Shown in pieces: positions 50,869-60,375 of a stretch of DNA of 64,000 nucleotides (position 1 is the first letter of the stretch; every line of letters begins with the position of its first letter). The notes beneath the pieces are model-generated. The model was given only the letters and a program-made list of their open reading frames with translations, searched no databases and was not told the DNA's origin. Position numbers and translations under genes: made by a program. This DNA is from Candidatus Cryptobacteroides onthequi (GTDB taxonomy: Bacteria > Bacteroidota > Bacteroidia > Bacteroidales > UBA932), in the NCBI GenBank assembly GCA_018066125.1, contig JAGHSA010000003.1, positions 29,688 through 93,687 of the forward strand, in the 5' to 3' direction.

Positions 50869-51507
50869 TCAGAAGAATCTTTCCTCAAGCATCATGCACA
50901 GTGCATGGTACACGGGAAGATGGAGTTCCTGGACCTTGTAGGTCTCTGTCTCGGGGACTCTCACACATACATCGGCAATATCTGACAGCCGGCTTTCACC
51001 CTCACCGGTGAGGCCTATCACCTTCATGCCCCTCGCCTTGGCAGCCACGGCGGCATAAATGACATTGGCACTGTTGCCGGATGTGGATATACCCATGAAC
51101 ACGTCGCCCCCGCGTCCGAATCCATTTACCTGCTGTGCGAAGCAGAGCAGGGGCTCGCAATCGTTCTGGTATGCTGTACTGAGCGCCAGATGACCGTCAA
51201 GAGCTATGGCCGGCAACGCTCCCTGAAGGTGCCTGGCAAGTTTCCCGCCCATCTCGGGGTCGGTCTTGATGAGTGCCTCCTCATATCCCGACGGCAGCTC
51301 CCTCTTCTTCACGAAGGACTTCATCAGTTCTCCGACAATATGCTCGGCATCCGCAGCGGAACCTCCATTCCCGGCGATGAGGAGCTTTCCACCTCCTGCG
51401 TATGAGGCTTCAAGGATATCATACGCTGCGGCGATGTCTCCTCTGCAGACTTCCAATCCGGGATATCTGCCCAAAAGGGCGTCAAGGTGTACGAGTGGAT
51501 CTGCCAT
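50869..51507 (-). CDS. gmhA: GmhA-type SIS-domain sugar-phosphate isomerase
   Basis: A 212-aa SIS-fold protein closest in pattern to phosphoheptose isomerase. It shows LLIAGNGGSAADAEHIVGEL, FVKKRELP, ALDGHLALSTAYQND and GISTSGNSANVIYAAVAAK, and a final HALCMMLEERFF. GmhA converts sedoheptulose-7-phosphate to heptose-7-phosphate for lipopolysaccharide or other heptosides; DiaA-like relatives lack activity. The start at 51507 lies 1 bp after the aminotransferase stop (51509), so the two are co-transcribed. No other heptose-pathway gene is adjacent, though a heptokinase-like domain occurs in the fusion at 29373. Confidence 0.8.
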   Translation of the reverse strand: MADPLVHLDALLGRYPGLEVCRGDIAAAYDILEASYAGGGKLLIAGNGGSAADAEHIVGELMKSFVKKRELPSGYEEALIKTDPEMGGKLARHLQGALPAIALDGHLALSTAYQNDCEPLLCFAQQVNGFGRGGDVFMGISTSGNSANVIYAAVAAKARGMKVIGLTGEGESRLSDIADVCVRVPETETYKVQELHLPVYHALCMMLEERFF

Positions 51508-51508
51508 G

Positions 51509-52699
51509 CTATCTCTGGTTGTACTCTTCAAGCGCCTTGCGGAGAACAATCATTGCCTTTCCCAGATCTTCCTTATTGAGCACATAAGCCATTCTGACCT
51601 GGTCGCGGCCTTCATCCGGGTCTGTGTAGAAACCGGCACCGGGAGCCATCATGACGGTCTGACCCTCATACTGGAAGTCTGTGAGGCACCACTGGCAGAA
51701 CTTCTCCGCGTCATCCACAGGGAGTCTTACCATGGTATAGAAAGCGCCCATAGGGGTAGGTGAATAAACGCCCTCGATCTTGTTGAGCTCGTTCAGGAGG
51801 AAATTGCGGCGGTCAAGATACTCGTCATAGACCGAGTCCATGTACTCCTGAGGAGTGCTCAGGGAAGCTTCCGCTATCACCTGGCCCACGAGAGGCGGGC
51901 TGAGTCGCGCCTGGCAGAACTTCATCACAGCCTTTCTCACCTCCTTGTTCTTGGTGATCAGAGCTCCGATACGTATTCCGCACTCGCTGTAGCGCTTGCT
52001 GACAGAGTCGATGAGTACGACATTGTCCTCGATGCCTTCGAGATGGCATGCAGAGATATAAGGCTGCTTTGTATAGATGAACTCGCGGTACACCTCGTCA
52101 GAGAAGAGATAGAGGTCATGCTTCTTCACGAGGTCCCTGATCTGCATCATCTCCTTTTTCGTATAGAGATAACCGGTAGGGTTGTTGGGGTTGCAGATGA
52201 GGATGGCCCTGGTCTTGTCAGTGATCTGCTTCTCGAACTCTTCCACCGGAGGGAGCTTGAAGCCGTTGTCTATAGAGGTCTTCACGGATTTCACCACTGC
52301 ACCCGCACTGATGGCGAATGCCATATAGTTGGCATAGGAAGGGTCCGTGACTATGATCTCGTCGCCGGGGTTGAGACACGCCATATATGCGAACTGCACG
52401 GCCTCGGAACCACCCGAGGTGACTATGATCTCATCGGGTGAAAGATCGATGCCATACTCTGCATAATACCCTACGAGCTTGGTCCTCAGAGATTTATACC
52501 CCTGTGACGGACTGTATTCAAGGATGCTTCTGTCAATGTTGCGCACAGCATCGATCGCACAGGCCGGGGTCTCGATGTCCGGCTGTCCGATATTGAGGTG
52601 ATACACATGTATGCCGTTGCGCTTGGCTGCATCGGCGTATCTTGCGAGTTTTCGAATAGGTGAGCTCGGCATATTCTGAGCTCTCTGAGATATCTGCAT
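51509..52699 (-). CDS. Class I PLP aminotransferase (aspartate-aminotransferase-like)
   Basis: A 396-aa fold-type I aminotransferase: LNIGQPDIETP near the N terminus, SGGSEAVQFAYMACLNPGDE, CNPNNPTGYLYTKKEM, SDEVYREF, and DSVSKRYSECGIRIGAL with the Schiff-base Lys. It resembles the aspartate/aromatic aminotransferase group; the exact amino acid is not determinable. The start at 52699 (MQISQRAQNMPSSPIRKL) is chosen because a good -7 box lies just upstream at 52720-52727; the longer frame to 52822 would read through it. It heads a two-gene operon with the gmhA-type gene. Confidence 0.85.
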   Translation of the reverse strand: MQISQRAQNMPSSPIRKLARYADAAKRNGIHVYHLNIGQPDIETPACAIDAVRNIDRSILEYSPSQGYKSLRTKLVGYYAEYGIDLSPDEIIVTSGGSEAVQFAYMACLNPGDEIIVTDPSYANYMAFAISAGAVVKSVKTSIDNGFKLPPVEEFEKQITDKTRAILICNPNNPTGYLYTKKEMMQIRDLVKKHDLYLFSDEVYREFIYTKQPYISACHLEGIEDNVVLIDSVSKRYSECGIRIGALITKNKEVRKAVMKFCQARLSPPLVGQVIAEASLSTPQEYMDSVYDEYLDRRNFLLNELNKIEGVYSPTPMGAFYTMVRLPVDDAEKFCQWCLTDFQYEGQTVMMAPGAGFYTDPDEGRDQVRMAYVLNKEDLGKAMIVLRKALEEYNQR

Positions 52700-52719
52700 C
52701 TTGTAGTTGTTAAGAACAA

Positions 52720-52727
52720 CAAATATA
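52720..52727 (-). promoter_or_regulatory. Candidate -7 element of the aminotransferase-gmhA operon
   Basis: Reads TATATTTG on the minus strand, 20 bp upstream of the ATG at 52699. It forms a divergent pair with 52738-52745. Confidence 0.5.
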
Positions 52728-52737
52728 TTAAAAATGT

Positions 52738-52745
52738 TATATTTG
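52738..52745 (+). promoter_or_regulatory. Candidate -7 element of the acetyl-xylan-esterase-like gene
   Basis: Reads TATATTTG, 17 bp upstream of the ATG at 52763; only 10 bp separate it from the opposite-strand box. Confidence 0.5.
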
Positions 52746-52762
52746 GGAAAACGATTCTGAAC

Positions 52763-54115
52763 ATGAAACGATTCCTTTCCGCTGCCGCGGCTCTCATCCT
52801 GACCGCTTTCACCGGCATCCACGCCCAGAATTCACTCGACGCATTCGATTTCCGACTTGATCACAAGGACGGACAATACGCCCTGGGAGACACTGTATGT
52901 CTGACCATGACTCCACCTCAGGACGCCGGCGCAGCGTTGAGGATGACCACTTACATCAATGGACTCAACACGGGCGACACGGTGGATGTCGTCCCTGTAC
53001 GAAACTCCGGATGCATCTACAGAGCTGCCTGGAGCGAGCCTGTCGCAGTGATGCTGGAATTCAGCAGGAAGGGCGCGCCCGCAGACGGGGACAAGTTCAC
53101 CATAGGCTACATCGTCGGCGCAGAGCAGTTCAAGACCGGATGGGAGGCGCCAAAAGACCTCCACCGCTTCTGGAAAAAGCAGATCAGGGAACTCCGCAAG
53201 GTTCCTATGGAGGTGAAGCTCACACCTGTGCCTCTGAAGGATGAGGATGCGCTGAAATACGAGTGCTTTGCAGTGGAGATCAACAGCATCGACACCATCC
53301 CGGTCAGGGGCTACATCACCAGGCCCAAGGACGCACCGGCAAAGTCCCTGCCTATCGTGGCCCAGCTTCACGCAGCCGGAGTGGCTGGAGGATGGTGCCG
53401 CGCCACGGTGAAAGGGGCCCTCGAATACACCAGACAGGGAGCGATCGCCATCGATTTCAATGCCCACGGCATGCTGAACGACGCCCCGGAAGAGTACTAT
53501 CAGGAACTTGAGAACGGAAGACTCAAAGGCTATTCGACCCCGATCATCACCGACCACGAGTCCTACTATTTCAGAACCATGTTCCTGCGTGCCGTCAGGG
53601 CGCTGGACTACATCACACAGGACGCTGCATGGGACGGCAAGAGACTTATGGTCACCGGCGAAAGCCAGGGCGGAGCCCAGTCGGCAGCTCTTGTCGGCAT
53701 CTACAGGAAGGTGTCTGACGCCGCAATGTATGTGCCTGCGATGATAGGAACCGGAGGCATGGCCGCAGGGCGTCTGAGTGCATGGCCGAAGCCTCTGGAG
53801 AAGAACGGGCTCGACTCTCCTGCCATGAAGGTGGCTCCATACTATGACGGTGCGCTTCTGCTCAATGGTTCGAAGGCGAACCTCTTTGTGGAAGTCGGAC
53901 TGATAGATGTCACATGCCCTCCGGCCGAGATATTCTCAGGCCTCAACGGGGCGAAGGGACGCAAGGTCATCGAGACATCTCCATACCGCCCTCACCACTG
54001 CAAGATGGCAGACCGGTACATGGTGGACTGGCGGGAGAGAGTGCTTCAGTCCAGACTAGACTACATCGATGAGTTCATGAACAGAGCTTGCGGAACACGG
54101 CCTCGCAGCCGCTGA
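52763..54115 (+). CDS. AXE1-family acetyl xylan esterase / cephalosporin-C deacetylase-like, exported
   Basis: A 450-aa exported hydrolase with a signal peptide of about 21 aa (LILTAFTGIHAQ), an N-terminal beta-rich region (to about 120) and an AXE1-type alpha/beta-hydrolase domain. It shows LPIVAQLHAAGVAGGW, FNAHGML, VTGESQGGAQSAALVG with the nucleophile Ser, GLIDVTCPP (acid) and PYRPHHCK (His). The family deacetylates xylan, xylo-oligosaccharides or other acetylated sugars. The last 41 bp overlap the convergent phosphatase gene. Confidence 0.83.
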   Translation: MKRFLSAAAALILTAFTGIHAQNSLDAFDFRLDHKDGQYALGDTVCLTMTPPQDAGAALRMTTYINGLNTGDTVDVVPVRNSGCIYRAAWSEPVAVMLEFSRKGAPADGDKFTIGYIVGAEQFKTGWEAPKDLHRFWKKQIRELRKVPMEVKLTPVPLKDEDALKYECFAVEINSIDTIPVRGYITRPKDAPAKSLPIVAQLHAAGVAGGWCRATVKGALEYTRQGAIAIDFNAHGMLNDAPEEYYQELENGRLKGYSTPIITDHESYYFRTMFLRAVRALDYITQDAAWDGKRLMVTGESQGGAQSAALVGIYRKVSDAAMYVPAMIGTGGMAAGRLSAWPKPLEKNGLDSPAMKVAPYYDGALLLNGSKANLFVEVGLIDVTCPPAEIFSGLNGAKGRKVIETSPYRPHHCKMADRYMVDWRERVLQSRLDYIDEFMNRACGTRPRSR

Positions 54116-54530
54116 GGATATCGTCCAGAGCCAGCTGGAAATCTCCGGTGTACCATGGATCTGCGACATCTCCCGGCATGCCGGTCCAGTCGAGAAGTCT
54201 CGTGACCTTGCCTTCGGGATCCGATCCTATGATGCGCATGAGGTTACGGACATTGTACTTCTCCATGCATACGATGTGATCAAACCTGGCATAGTCGGCC
54301 TTTGTCACCTGACGCGCCCTTTTCTGTGGATCGCATGGGATGCCTGACTGCGACAGGATACGCTTTGCGGGCGGATATACGGGATTTCCGATCTCCTCTG
54401 TCGAGGTGGCGGCGGACTCGATATGGAACTCCCCGTCCATGCCGTGGGCACGGACCAGGGCCTTCATCACAAATTCAGCCATAGGACTGCGGCAGATGTT
54501 GCCGTGGCATATAAAGAGAATCTTTTCCAT
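54075..54530 (-). CDS. Low-molecular-weight protein tyrosine phosphatase
   Basis: A 151-aa cytoplasmic phosphatase. The N-terminal P-loop ICHGNICRSPMAEF (Cys-x5-Arg) and the general-acid loop DPWYTGDF are both present. In bacteria such enzymes dephosphorylate tyrosine kinases that control capsule and exopolysaccharide export; no Wzc-like kinase is in this window. The tandem ATGATG gives starts at 54533 or 54530. A -7 box lies at 54551-54558. Its 3' end overlaps the esterase gene on the other strand by 41 bp. Confidence 0.9.
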   Translation of the reverse strand: MEKILFICHGNICRSPMAEFVMKALVRAHGMDGEFHIESAATSTEEIGNPVYPPAKRILSQSGIPCDPQKRARQVTKADYARFDHIVCMEKYNVRNLMRIIGSDPEGKVTRLLDWTGMPGDVADPWYTGDFQLALDDILSGCEAVFRKLCS

Positions 54531-54550
54531 CATTTCGGGATATGAGACTG

Positions 54551-54558
54551 CAAAGATA
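54551..54558 (-). promoter_or_regulatory. Candidate -7 element of the tyrosine phosphatase gene
   Basis: Reads TATCTTTG on the minus strand, 20 bp upstream of the ATG at 54530. Confidence 0.45.
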
Positions 54559-54579
54559 GGGATTCTCCACGACACTGTC

Positions 54580-55461
54580 TCACCTGCGCTCGGTAACCAT
54601 GAAGAGGATGGCAGACAGGCAGAGAATGATGCCGGCGACCATCACCGGGGTAAGCGGCTCCGCAAATGCGGCAATCCCGATGAGGATGGCCGTGAGCGGC
54701 TCGAACACGCCCAGCACCGCAGTCTTCGTCGGACCGATAAGCCTGGTGGAAATGGCTATGGTGAGCACCGCAATGGTCGTCGGAAACAGCGCCAGGCCGG
54801 CAAGGTCAGCCCATGAGCGCCAGCCGTGTATGCCATCCACAAGAGAATCTCCTCCCGCGGTGGTGATGCAGAGAAAAGCCACCACGCCCACCGCCAGAGA
54901 CCAGAATGTCAGCACCCTCGGAGATACCTCGCTGACGGAGCTGTCATTATTGACCAGCACCACGTAGATGGAATAGCTGAAAGCAGACAGGGCTGCCAGG
55001 GCTATGCCGGCGAAGCTGAGCTCTACATGACCGGAAGGCATGCACAGCAGGATCACACCCACCAGAGTCACCGCAATGGATATCCAGACCCTGAGAGTCG
55101 GATACTGCTTCAGGAACACCATGATCAGCGCCACGAACACGGGATAGAGATAGACTATGGTCGTGGCCAGACCTGACGGGATGTAGTTGTATGACTCGAA
55201 CAGGGTGATGCTGCTGCCGCAGTACATGACACCGAGTATGAGCAGCGACTTGAATTCACGCCATGTCACCTTCAGGGAGCCGCCGGTGCAGAGTATCCAC
55301 ACAGCCACGATTACCATTGAGAACAGATATCGGAAGAACAGCATTGAAGATACCTGCATGCCTCCCTCCAGCAAAGGCTTTCCGAAAAGCGGATTCATGC
55401 CGTATGTCACTCCGGCTGCAATGCCGGCTGCGTATCCCGTGATCTTGTCTTTTGTCTCCAT
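54580..55461 (-). CDS. EamA/DMT-family transporter
   Basis: A 293-aa inner-membrane protein with about ten hydrophobic helices arranged as two EamA repeats. The end of the second repeat (VLGVFEPLTAILIGIAAFAEPL) shows the conserved EP-x5 motif of drug/metabolite exporters. Substrates of the family are amino acids, nucleobases or other metabolites; none can be assigned. It is preceded by a -7 box at 55480-55487; the downstream phosphatase gene starts about 50 bp beyond its stop and has its own box. Confidence 0.88.
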   Translation of the reverse strand: METKDKITGYAAGIAAGVTYGMNPLFGKPLLEGGMQVSSMLFFRYLFSMVIVAVWILCTGGSLKVTWREFKSLLILGVMYCGSSITLFESYNYIPSGLATTIVYLYPVFVALIMVFLKQYPTLRVWISIAVTLVGVILLCMPSGHVELSFAGIALAALSAFSYSIYVVLVNNDSSVSEVSPRVLTFWSLAVGVVAFLCITTAGGDSLVDGIHGWRSWADLAGLALFPTTIAVLTIAISTRLIGPTKTAVLGVFEPLTAILIGIAAFAEPLTPVMVAGIILCLSAILFMVTERR

Positions 55462-55479
55462 GGCTTATGAAATGGGGCA

Positions 55480-55487
55480 CAAAGATA
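55480..55487 (-). promoter_or_regulatory. Candidate -7 element of the EamA transporter gene
   Basis: Reads TATCTTTG on the minus strand, 18 bp upstream of the ATG at 55461. Confidence 0.45.
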
Positions 55488-55589
55488 GTTCAATCGAGCA
55501 TATTTTTTGATAATTGAAGATTATTTGCTAAACTTGTTCTCCTGAACAAAAAGAAACCAAGTAACACAACCATTAACTTATAACTGATT

Positions 55590-55997
55590 ATGACTTACAA
55601 GATCATCGACATCGAGGGCATCGGCCCGGTTTACGCAGAGAAGCTTACCGCTGCAGGTATCATCACAGCTGACCAGCTCCTTGAGAAGTGCGCAGCTCCG
55701 GCTGGACGCAAGGCTCTCGAAGAAGCTACCGGTATCTCCGGAAAGCTCATCCTCACATGGACAAACCACGCTGACCTCTTCAGGATCAAGGGCGTAGGCC
55801 CTCAGTTCGCAGAGCTTCTCGAGGCTGCAGGTGTCGACACCGTAAAGGAACTCGGCCACCGCAATGCTGAGAATCTTGCTGCCAAGATGCTCGAGGTCAA
55901 CGAGGAGAAGAAGCTCGTCCGCAGAGTACCTGTACAGGCAGAGATCGAGAAGATGATCGCTCAGGCAAAGGAGCTTCCAGGAGTGATGACATACTAA
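55590..55997 (+). CDS. Helix-hairpin-helix (DUF4332-like) protein
   Basis: A 135-aa cytoplasmic protein made of tandem helix-hairpin-helix units. The first hairpin is DIEGIGPVYAEKLTAAGI and the second RIKGVGPQFAELLEAAGVDT, both the GIGP/GVGP form that contacts the DNA backbone in polymerases and repair proteins. A charged C-terminal helix follows (LEVNEEKKLVRR). DUF4332 proteins have no established role, but non-specific DNA binding is plausible. It is a single-gene unit with its own terminator, and precedes the DNA-repair gene uvrB on the same strand. Confidence 0.82.
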   Translation: MTYKIIDIEGIGPVYAEKLTAAGIITADQLLEKCAAPAGRKALEEATGISGKLILTWTNHADLFRIKGVGPQFAELLEAAGVDTVKELGHRNAENLAAKMLEVNEEKKLVRRVPVQAEIEKMIAQAKELPGVMTY

Positions 55998-56025
55998 GAT
56001 TCTGGAAACACACCTATAGAAACTG

Positions 56026-56053
56026 GGCCACCCTTCAAAAGGTGGCCTTTTAA
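56026..56053 (+). terminator. Intrinsic terminator after the helix-hairpin-helix gene
   Basis: GGCCACC / GGTGGCC 7-bp stem (56026-56032 and 56041-56047), loop CTTCAAAA, then TTTTAA. It separates this gene from uvrB, whose ATG (56072) lies 18 bp beyond. Confidence 0.8.
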
Positions 56054-56071
56054 GTGAAACGGCGTACCGCG

Positions 56072-58252
56072 ATGAAATTCCATCTTGAATCGGCATACAA
56101 ACCCTCCGGAGACCAGCCCGGAGCCATAAAGGAGCTTTGCAGCGCCCTGGATCAGGGCGTAAGCGATGTCACGCTCCTCGGTGTCACGGGCTCAGGAAAG
56201 ACCTTCACCATGGCCAATGTCATCGAAAAGCTTCAGCGGCCGGCCCTCATCCTGAGCCACAACAAGACGCTTGCGGCTCAGCTTTACGGAGAATTCAAGT
56301 CTTTCTTCCCCGACAATGCCGTCGAGTACTTCGTTTCATACTATGACTACTACCAGCCGGAGGCATACATACCTTCCAGCGACACCTATATCGAGAAGGA
56401 TCTGAGCATCAATGACCAGATCGAAAAGCTCCGTCTGAGTGCAGCCAGCGCCCTTCTTTCCGGAAGGAGGGATGTGATAGTCATCTCCAGCGTGTCATGC
56501 CTTTACGGCATCGGCAACCCTGAAGACTTCCACGCACAGACCACTACGGTCAGACGGGGAGAGCGCAGGAGTCTCACCGGCCTTCTGTATCAGCTGGTGG
56601 ATGCACTCTACAGCCGCACGGAAGTGGAATTCACCAGAGGTACATTCAGGGTGAGAGGCGACACGGTCGATGTCTACCTCAGCGGTGACGACCTCGCGGT
56701 CAGGATAGAATTCTTCGGAGACGAGGTGGACAACCTCAGCATGATAGACCCTCTCACAGGGGCATTCATCGAGTCCCTGGACGCGATAAACATATACCCG
56801 GCCAGGAACTTCGTCACCACAAAGGAACGCAGTTTCCAGGCAGTGAGCCTCATCCAGGACGACCTGGTGAAGCAGCTGGAGTATTTCGAAAGCATAGGAA
56901 AGGGGCTCGAGGCCAAGAGACTCCGTCAGAGAGTTGAATACGACCTCGAGATGATCAAGGAGATGGGCTACTGCCCCGGCATCGAAAACTACTCACGCTA
57001 CTTTGACGGCCGCAAGCCGGGTCAGAGGCCGTTCTGCCTCATCGACTATTTCCCGAAGGACTTCATCACCTTCGTGGACGAGAGCCACGTGACCCTGCCG
57101 CAGATCCATGCGATGTTCGGAGGCGACCACTCCAGAAAATCCGTCCTCGTGGAGTATGGTTTCCGTCTCCCCGCCGCATCTGACAACCGTCCGCTCACGT
57201 TTGATGAATTCGAGGCCATCACCGGCCAGAAAGTCTATGTGAGCGCCACCCCTTCCGACTATGAACTCCAGAAGTCTGAGGGCCTCGTGGTCGAGCAGGT
57301 GGTACGTCCGACCGGCCTCCTGGATCCTCCTATCGAGGTCAGGCCTATCGAGCACCAGGTGGACGACCTGGTCGAAGAGGTGCGCAAGAGAGCGGAAGTG
57401 GACGAGAGATCCCTTGTCACCACCCTTACCAAACGCATGGCCGAGGAACTGTTCGAGTACATGCAGAAGATCGGCATAAGATGCAACTACATCCACTCGG
57501 ATGTAGACACTTCGGAAAGAGTGAAGATCATCGAGGATTTCAAGCAGGGATTCTACGATGTGCTCATCGGAGTCAACCTGCTCCGTGAAGGACTGGACAT
57601 CCCTAGCGTCTCTCTCGTTGCCATCCTGGATGCTGACAAGGAGGGATTCCTCCGCACAGGCAAATCCCTGACACAGACTGCCGGGCGTGCCGCCCGCAAT
57701 GTCAACGGTCTGGTGATCATGTATGCCGACACGATCACCAGATCGATGGAGGAGACTATACGCGAGACCAACAGGAGAAGACACAAGCAGATGGAGTACA
57801 ACCGCGTCAACGGCATCACGCCGCAGCAGGTCGAGGTCAAACTCAACGTACTCGCATCGGAGCTCTCTTCCGGAGAGGGATCAAGAGACAACCCGCGACT
57901 CTACAACTCCCCTAACGGACGCGTCAGCGCCGCAAACTCAGTGGACGACCCGACCTACATCCCAAGCCCCAACGAGCTCGGACACGGCACTGTATCAGTC
58001 GGCCTCGGACATGACTCGAAGCGTCAGGACAACACAGCATATGTTGACGGCTACATCAAGGCCGATCTGGCGGCAGTGCTTCAGGACCCTGTGATCAGGT
58101 CCATGAGCAGAAGCCAGGTCGAGAAGATGATGGAAGAGGCCAAGCGGAAGATGAAAGAGGCTGCAGCAGAGCTCGAGTTCACTGCGGCGGCCAGATACAG
58201 GGACGAAATGTGGGCACTTCAACAATATCTCAAGGTATGGAAAGAACTATAG
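56072..58252 (+). CDS. uvrB: Excinuclease ABC subunit B
   Basis: A 726-aa UvrB, the helicase-like damage-verification subunit of nucleotide excision repair. It begins [19 protein letters not shown]; Walker A is [14 protein letters not shown], the beta-hairpin region is [20 protein letters not shown], and [12 protein letters not shown] is motif VI. A C-terminal UVR domain (about 690-726) binds UvrC. It is about 50 aa longer than typical UvrB: between the helicase core and the UVR domain lies an extra polar segment (about 600-660). An ATG at 56054 is possible but lies next to the terminator. The relA/spoT-like gene overlaps its last 16 bp. Confidence 0.95.
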   Translation: MKFHLESAYKPSGDQPGAIKELCSALDQGVSDVTLLGVTGSGKTFTMANVIEKLQRPALILSHNKTLAAQLYGEFKSFFPDNAVEYFVSYYDYYQPEAYIPSSDTYIEKDLSINDQIEKLRLSAASALLSGRRDVIVISSVSCLYGIGNPEDFHAQTTTVRRGERRSLTGLLYQLVDALYSRTEVEFTRGTFRVRGDTVDVYLSGDDLAVRIEFFGDEVDNLSMIDPLTGAFIESLDAINIYPARNFVTTKERSFQAVSLIQDDLVKQLEYFESIGKGLEAKRLRQRVEYDLEMIKEMGYCPGIENYSRYFDGRKPGQRPFCLIDYFPKDFITFVDESHVTLPQIHAMFGGDHSRKSVLVEYGFRLPAASDNRPLTFDEFEAITGQKVYVSATPSDYELQKSEGLVVEQVVRPTGLLDPPIEVRPIEHQVDDLVEEVRKRAEVDERSLVTTLTKRMAEELFEYMQKIGIRCNYIHSDVDTSERVKIIEDFKQGFYDVLIGVNLLREGLDIPSVSLVAILDADKEGFLRTGKSLTQTAGRAARNVNGLVIMYADTITRSMEETIRETNRRRHKQMEYNRVNGITPQQVEVKLNVLASELSSGEGSRDNPRLYNSPNGRVSAANSVDDPTYIPSPNELGHGTVSVGLGHDSKRQDNTAYVDGYIKADLAAVLQDPVIRSMSRSQVEKMMEEAKRKMKEAAAELEFTAAARYRDEMWALQQYLKVWKEL

Positions 58253-60369
58253 ACGAACTTTTCCCTCATTTCAGTGAGGAAGGCAGAGAACTGGTGAAAA
58301 GGGCCGCCGACATAGCCGGCAAGGCTCTTGAAGGAGAAGTGCGCGGCAACGGGCACCCGTTCTTCGAGCATCCTGTCTCCGTCGCCCAGATCGTCAGCGA
58401 TGAGATAGGACTCCAGGCGGAATGCGTGGCAGCAGTCTTCCTCCACGAGGCGACTCGAAATCACAGGGAGATAGACCTCAGCGGCTTCTCTGATGATATC
58501 AGGACCATGGTGGACGGCCTCAACAACATCTCCACCATCAAGCCGAAGGACACACGTCTTGAAGCCGAGAAATACAAGAAGCTCATCGTCCAGTATTCAG
58601 CAGACCCTAGAGTGACCGTGATAAAGATCGCGGACAGACTTGAGGTCATGAGGAACCTGAATCTGTTCCCGAAGGCGTCGAGGGATCAGAAGATACTCGA
58701 GACGCTGCTCCTCTACATACCACTCGCCCATCAGCTCGGTCTCTACAACATCAAGAGCGAGATGGAGAACATATACTTCAGGCATGCCGAGCCAGAGCAG
58801 TACAGAGCCATCACCAATAAGCTGAAAGCCACCGAAAAGGACCGCGAGCGTCTATCCAGGGAATTCATCAAGCCTCTCGAGGAGAAGCTTTCCGCAGCCG
58901 GCATCAGCTACAAGCTCAAGGTGAGGACAAAGACGGCATATTCCATCTTCAAGAAGATGCAGGCCCAGAAAGTCACTTTCGAGGGCGTGTATGACGTATT
59001 CGCCATACGCTTCATCATCCTTTGTGACGATGACAGACAGCTGGAGAAAGACCTCTGCTGGAAGGTGTACTCATACGTCACCGAAGAGTACGAATCAGAC
59101 ACCAACCGCCTGAGGGACTGGCTCTCCAACCCTAAGCCGAACGGCTACGAATCGCTTCACATCACTGTAAGGAACAAGGACAAGGCCTACCTTGAAGTCC
59201 AGATCCGCACCAAGAGGATGGACGACGAGGCTGAGAACGGCAACGCCGCCCACTGGTCATACAAGGGAATCAAACACGAGCAGGCCCTCGACAACTGGAT
59301 GAAGTCCGTGAGATACACTCTCGAGCATCCTTTCGAGGCCAAGCCTGAGGACCTCCCTCAGCCGCCGTCAAAGGAGATATTCATATTCACTCCTACCGGC
59401 GAACTCAGGATCCTGCCGGCAGGGTCTACAATGCTTGATTTCGCTTTCAATATCCACTCCGGCCTCGGATGCAGGTGCACCGGAGGAAAGATCAACGGCA
59501 AGATAGTCTCGATCAGAGAGAAGCTGAAGACCGGAGATTCTGTGGAGATCCTCACCGCCAAGAATCAGAAGCCTTCCTCTGACTGGCTGAACTTCGTGGT
59601 CACTTCCAAGGCCCGCACACGCATCAAGCTGGAGCTCAACGAAGTGGAGCGCAAGAAATCGCTTGAAGGCAAGGAGATCGTGGACAGGCGCCTCAAGAAC
59701 TGGAAGATGGAGTTTCCGGATGATCTCGTGGCTGAGTTCATGAAGCAGCACAAGCTGAGTTCTGTCATCTCGCTCTATGCAGCCATCGCCGACGAGAAGA
59801 TAGATGTCAATGACATCAAGAGCTTCCTGCAGGAGAAAGCCCGCAAGGAAGTCTCCAGAGAACAGGAAGAGCTTGCTGAGTGGACAGGAAGCAGCGAGAG
59901 CAGGTCTTCATCGGACGATATCCTGGTGCTCAGCGCAAAGCATGTCAAAGGACTCGACTACAAGATGTCCAAGTGCTGCAATCCTGTGTTCGGAGATGAT
60001 GTATTCGGCTTTGTGACAAGAGGTGAAGGCATCAAGATCCACAGGATGTCATGCCCCAACGCCGCCAGACTCATCGAGAGATATCCTTACCGCATACAGA
60101 AGGTGATGTGGGCGGAGACCCCTTCAACAGGAGATTTCCAGTGCACCGTGAAGATCACGGCAGAGATGGAGCACACCGTCCTCACACAGGTGATGGAAGT
60201 CGTGAACATGTTCAGAGCTTCCATCCGAGGCTTCAATGTCCTCGAGGACGCACGCAACAGCGCCTACGACATCACCATGCGTCTGCTTGTCCCTTCCAAC
60301 ACGGAACTGGACAAGGTCGTGTCACAGATAGGGATGCTCAGGCACGTGATAAAAGTCAAGAGAGTCTGA
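58237..60369 (+). CDS. RelA/SpoT-family (p)ppGpp synthetase with degenerate hydrolase site
   Basis: A 710-aa long RelA/SpoT homologue with HD, synthetase, TGS (about 385-445, [18 protein letters not shown]) and C-terminal ACT regions. The synthetase motifs RLRDWL and [14 protein letters not shown] and AAHWSYKG look intact. In the HD domain the usual HD...ED is replaced: His70 is followed by Glu71, and the next acidic pair reads Arg74-Asn75; [10 protein letters not shown] replaces the usual KLADRLHNMR. Hydrolysis is therefore probably lost, suggesting a synthetase-only enzyme, with a separate bifunctional homologue elsewhere. It starts within the end of uvrB. Confidence 0.88.
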   Translation: MERTIDELFPHFSEEGRELVKRAADIAGKALEGEVRGNGHPFFEHPVSVAQIVSDEIGLQAECVAAVFLHEATRNHREIDLSGFSDDIRTMVDGLNNISTIKPKDTRLEAEKYKKLIVQYSADPRVTVIKIADRLEVMRNLNLFPKASRDQKILETLLLYIPLAHQLGLYNIKSEMENIYFRHAEPEQYRAITNKLKATEKDRERLSREFIKPLEEKLSAAGISYKLKVRTKTAYSIFKKMQAQKVTFEGVYDVFAIRFIILCDDDRQLEKDLCWKVYSYVTEEYESDTNRLRDWLSNPKPNGYESLHITVRNKDKAYLEVQIRTKRMDDEAENGNAAHWSYKGIKHEQALDNWMKSVRYTLEHPFEAKPEDLPQPPSKEIFIFTPTGELRILPAGSTMLDFAFNIHSGLGCRCTGGKINGKIVSIREKLKTGDSVEILTAKNQKPSSDWLNFVVTSKARTRIKLELNEVERKKSLEGKEIVDRRLKNWKMEFPDDLVAEFMKQHKLSSVISLYAAIADEKIDVNDIKSFLQEKARKEVSREQEELAEWTGSSESRSSSDDILVLSAKHVKGLDYKMSKCCNPVFGDDVFGFVTRGEGIKIHRMSCPNAARLIERYPYRIQKVMWAETPSTGDFQCTVKITAEMEHTVLTQVMEVVNMFRASIRGFNVLEDARNSAYDITMRLLVPSNTELDKVVSQIGMLRHVIKVKRV

Positions 60370-60375
60370 CCCCGG

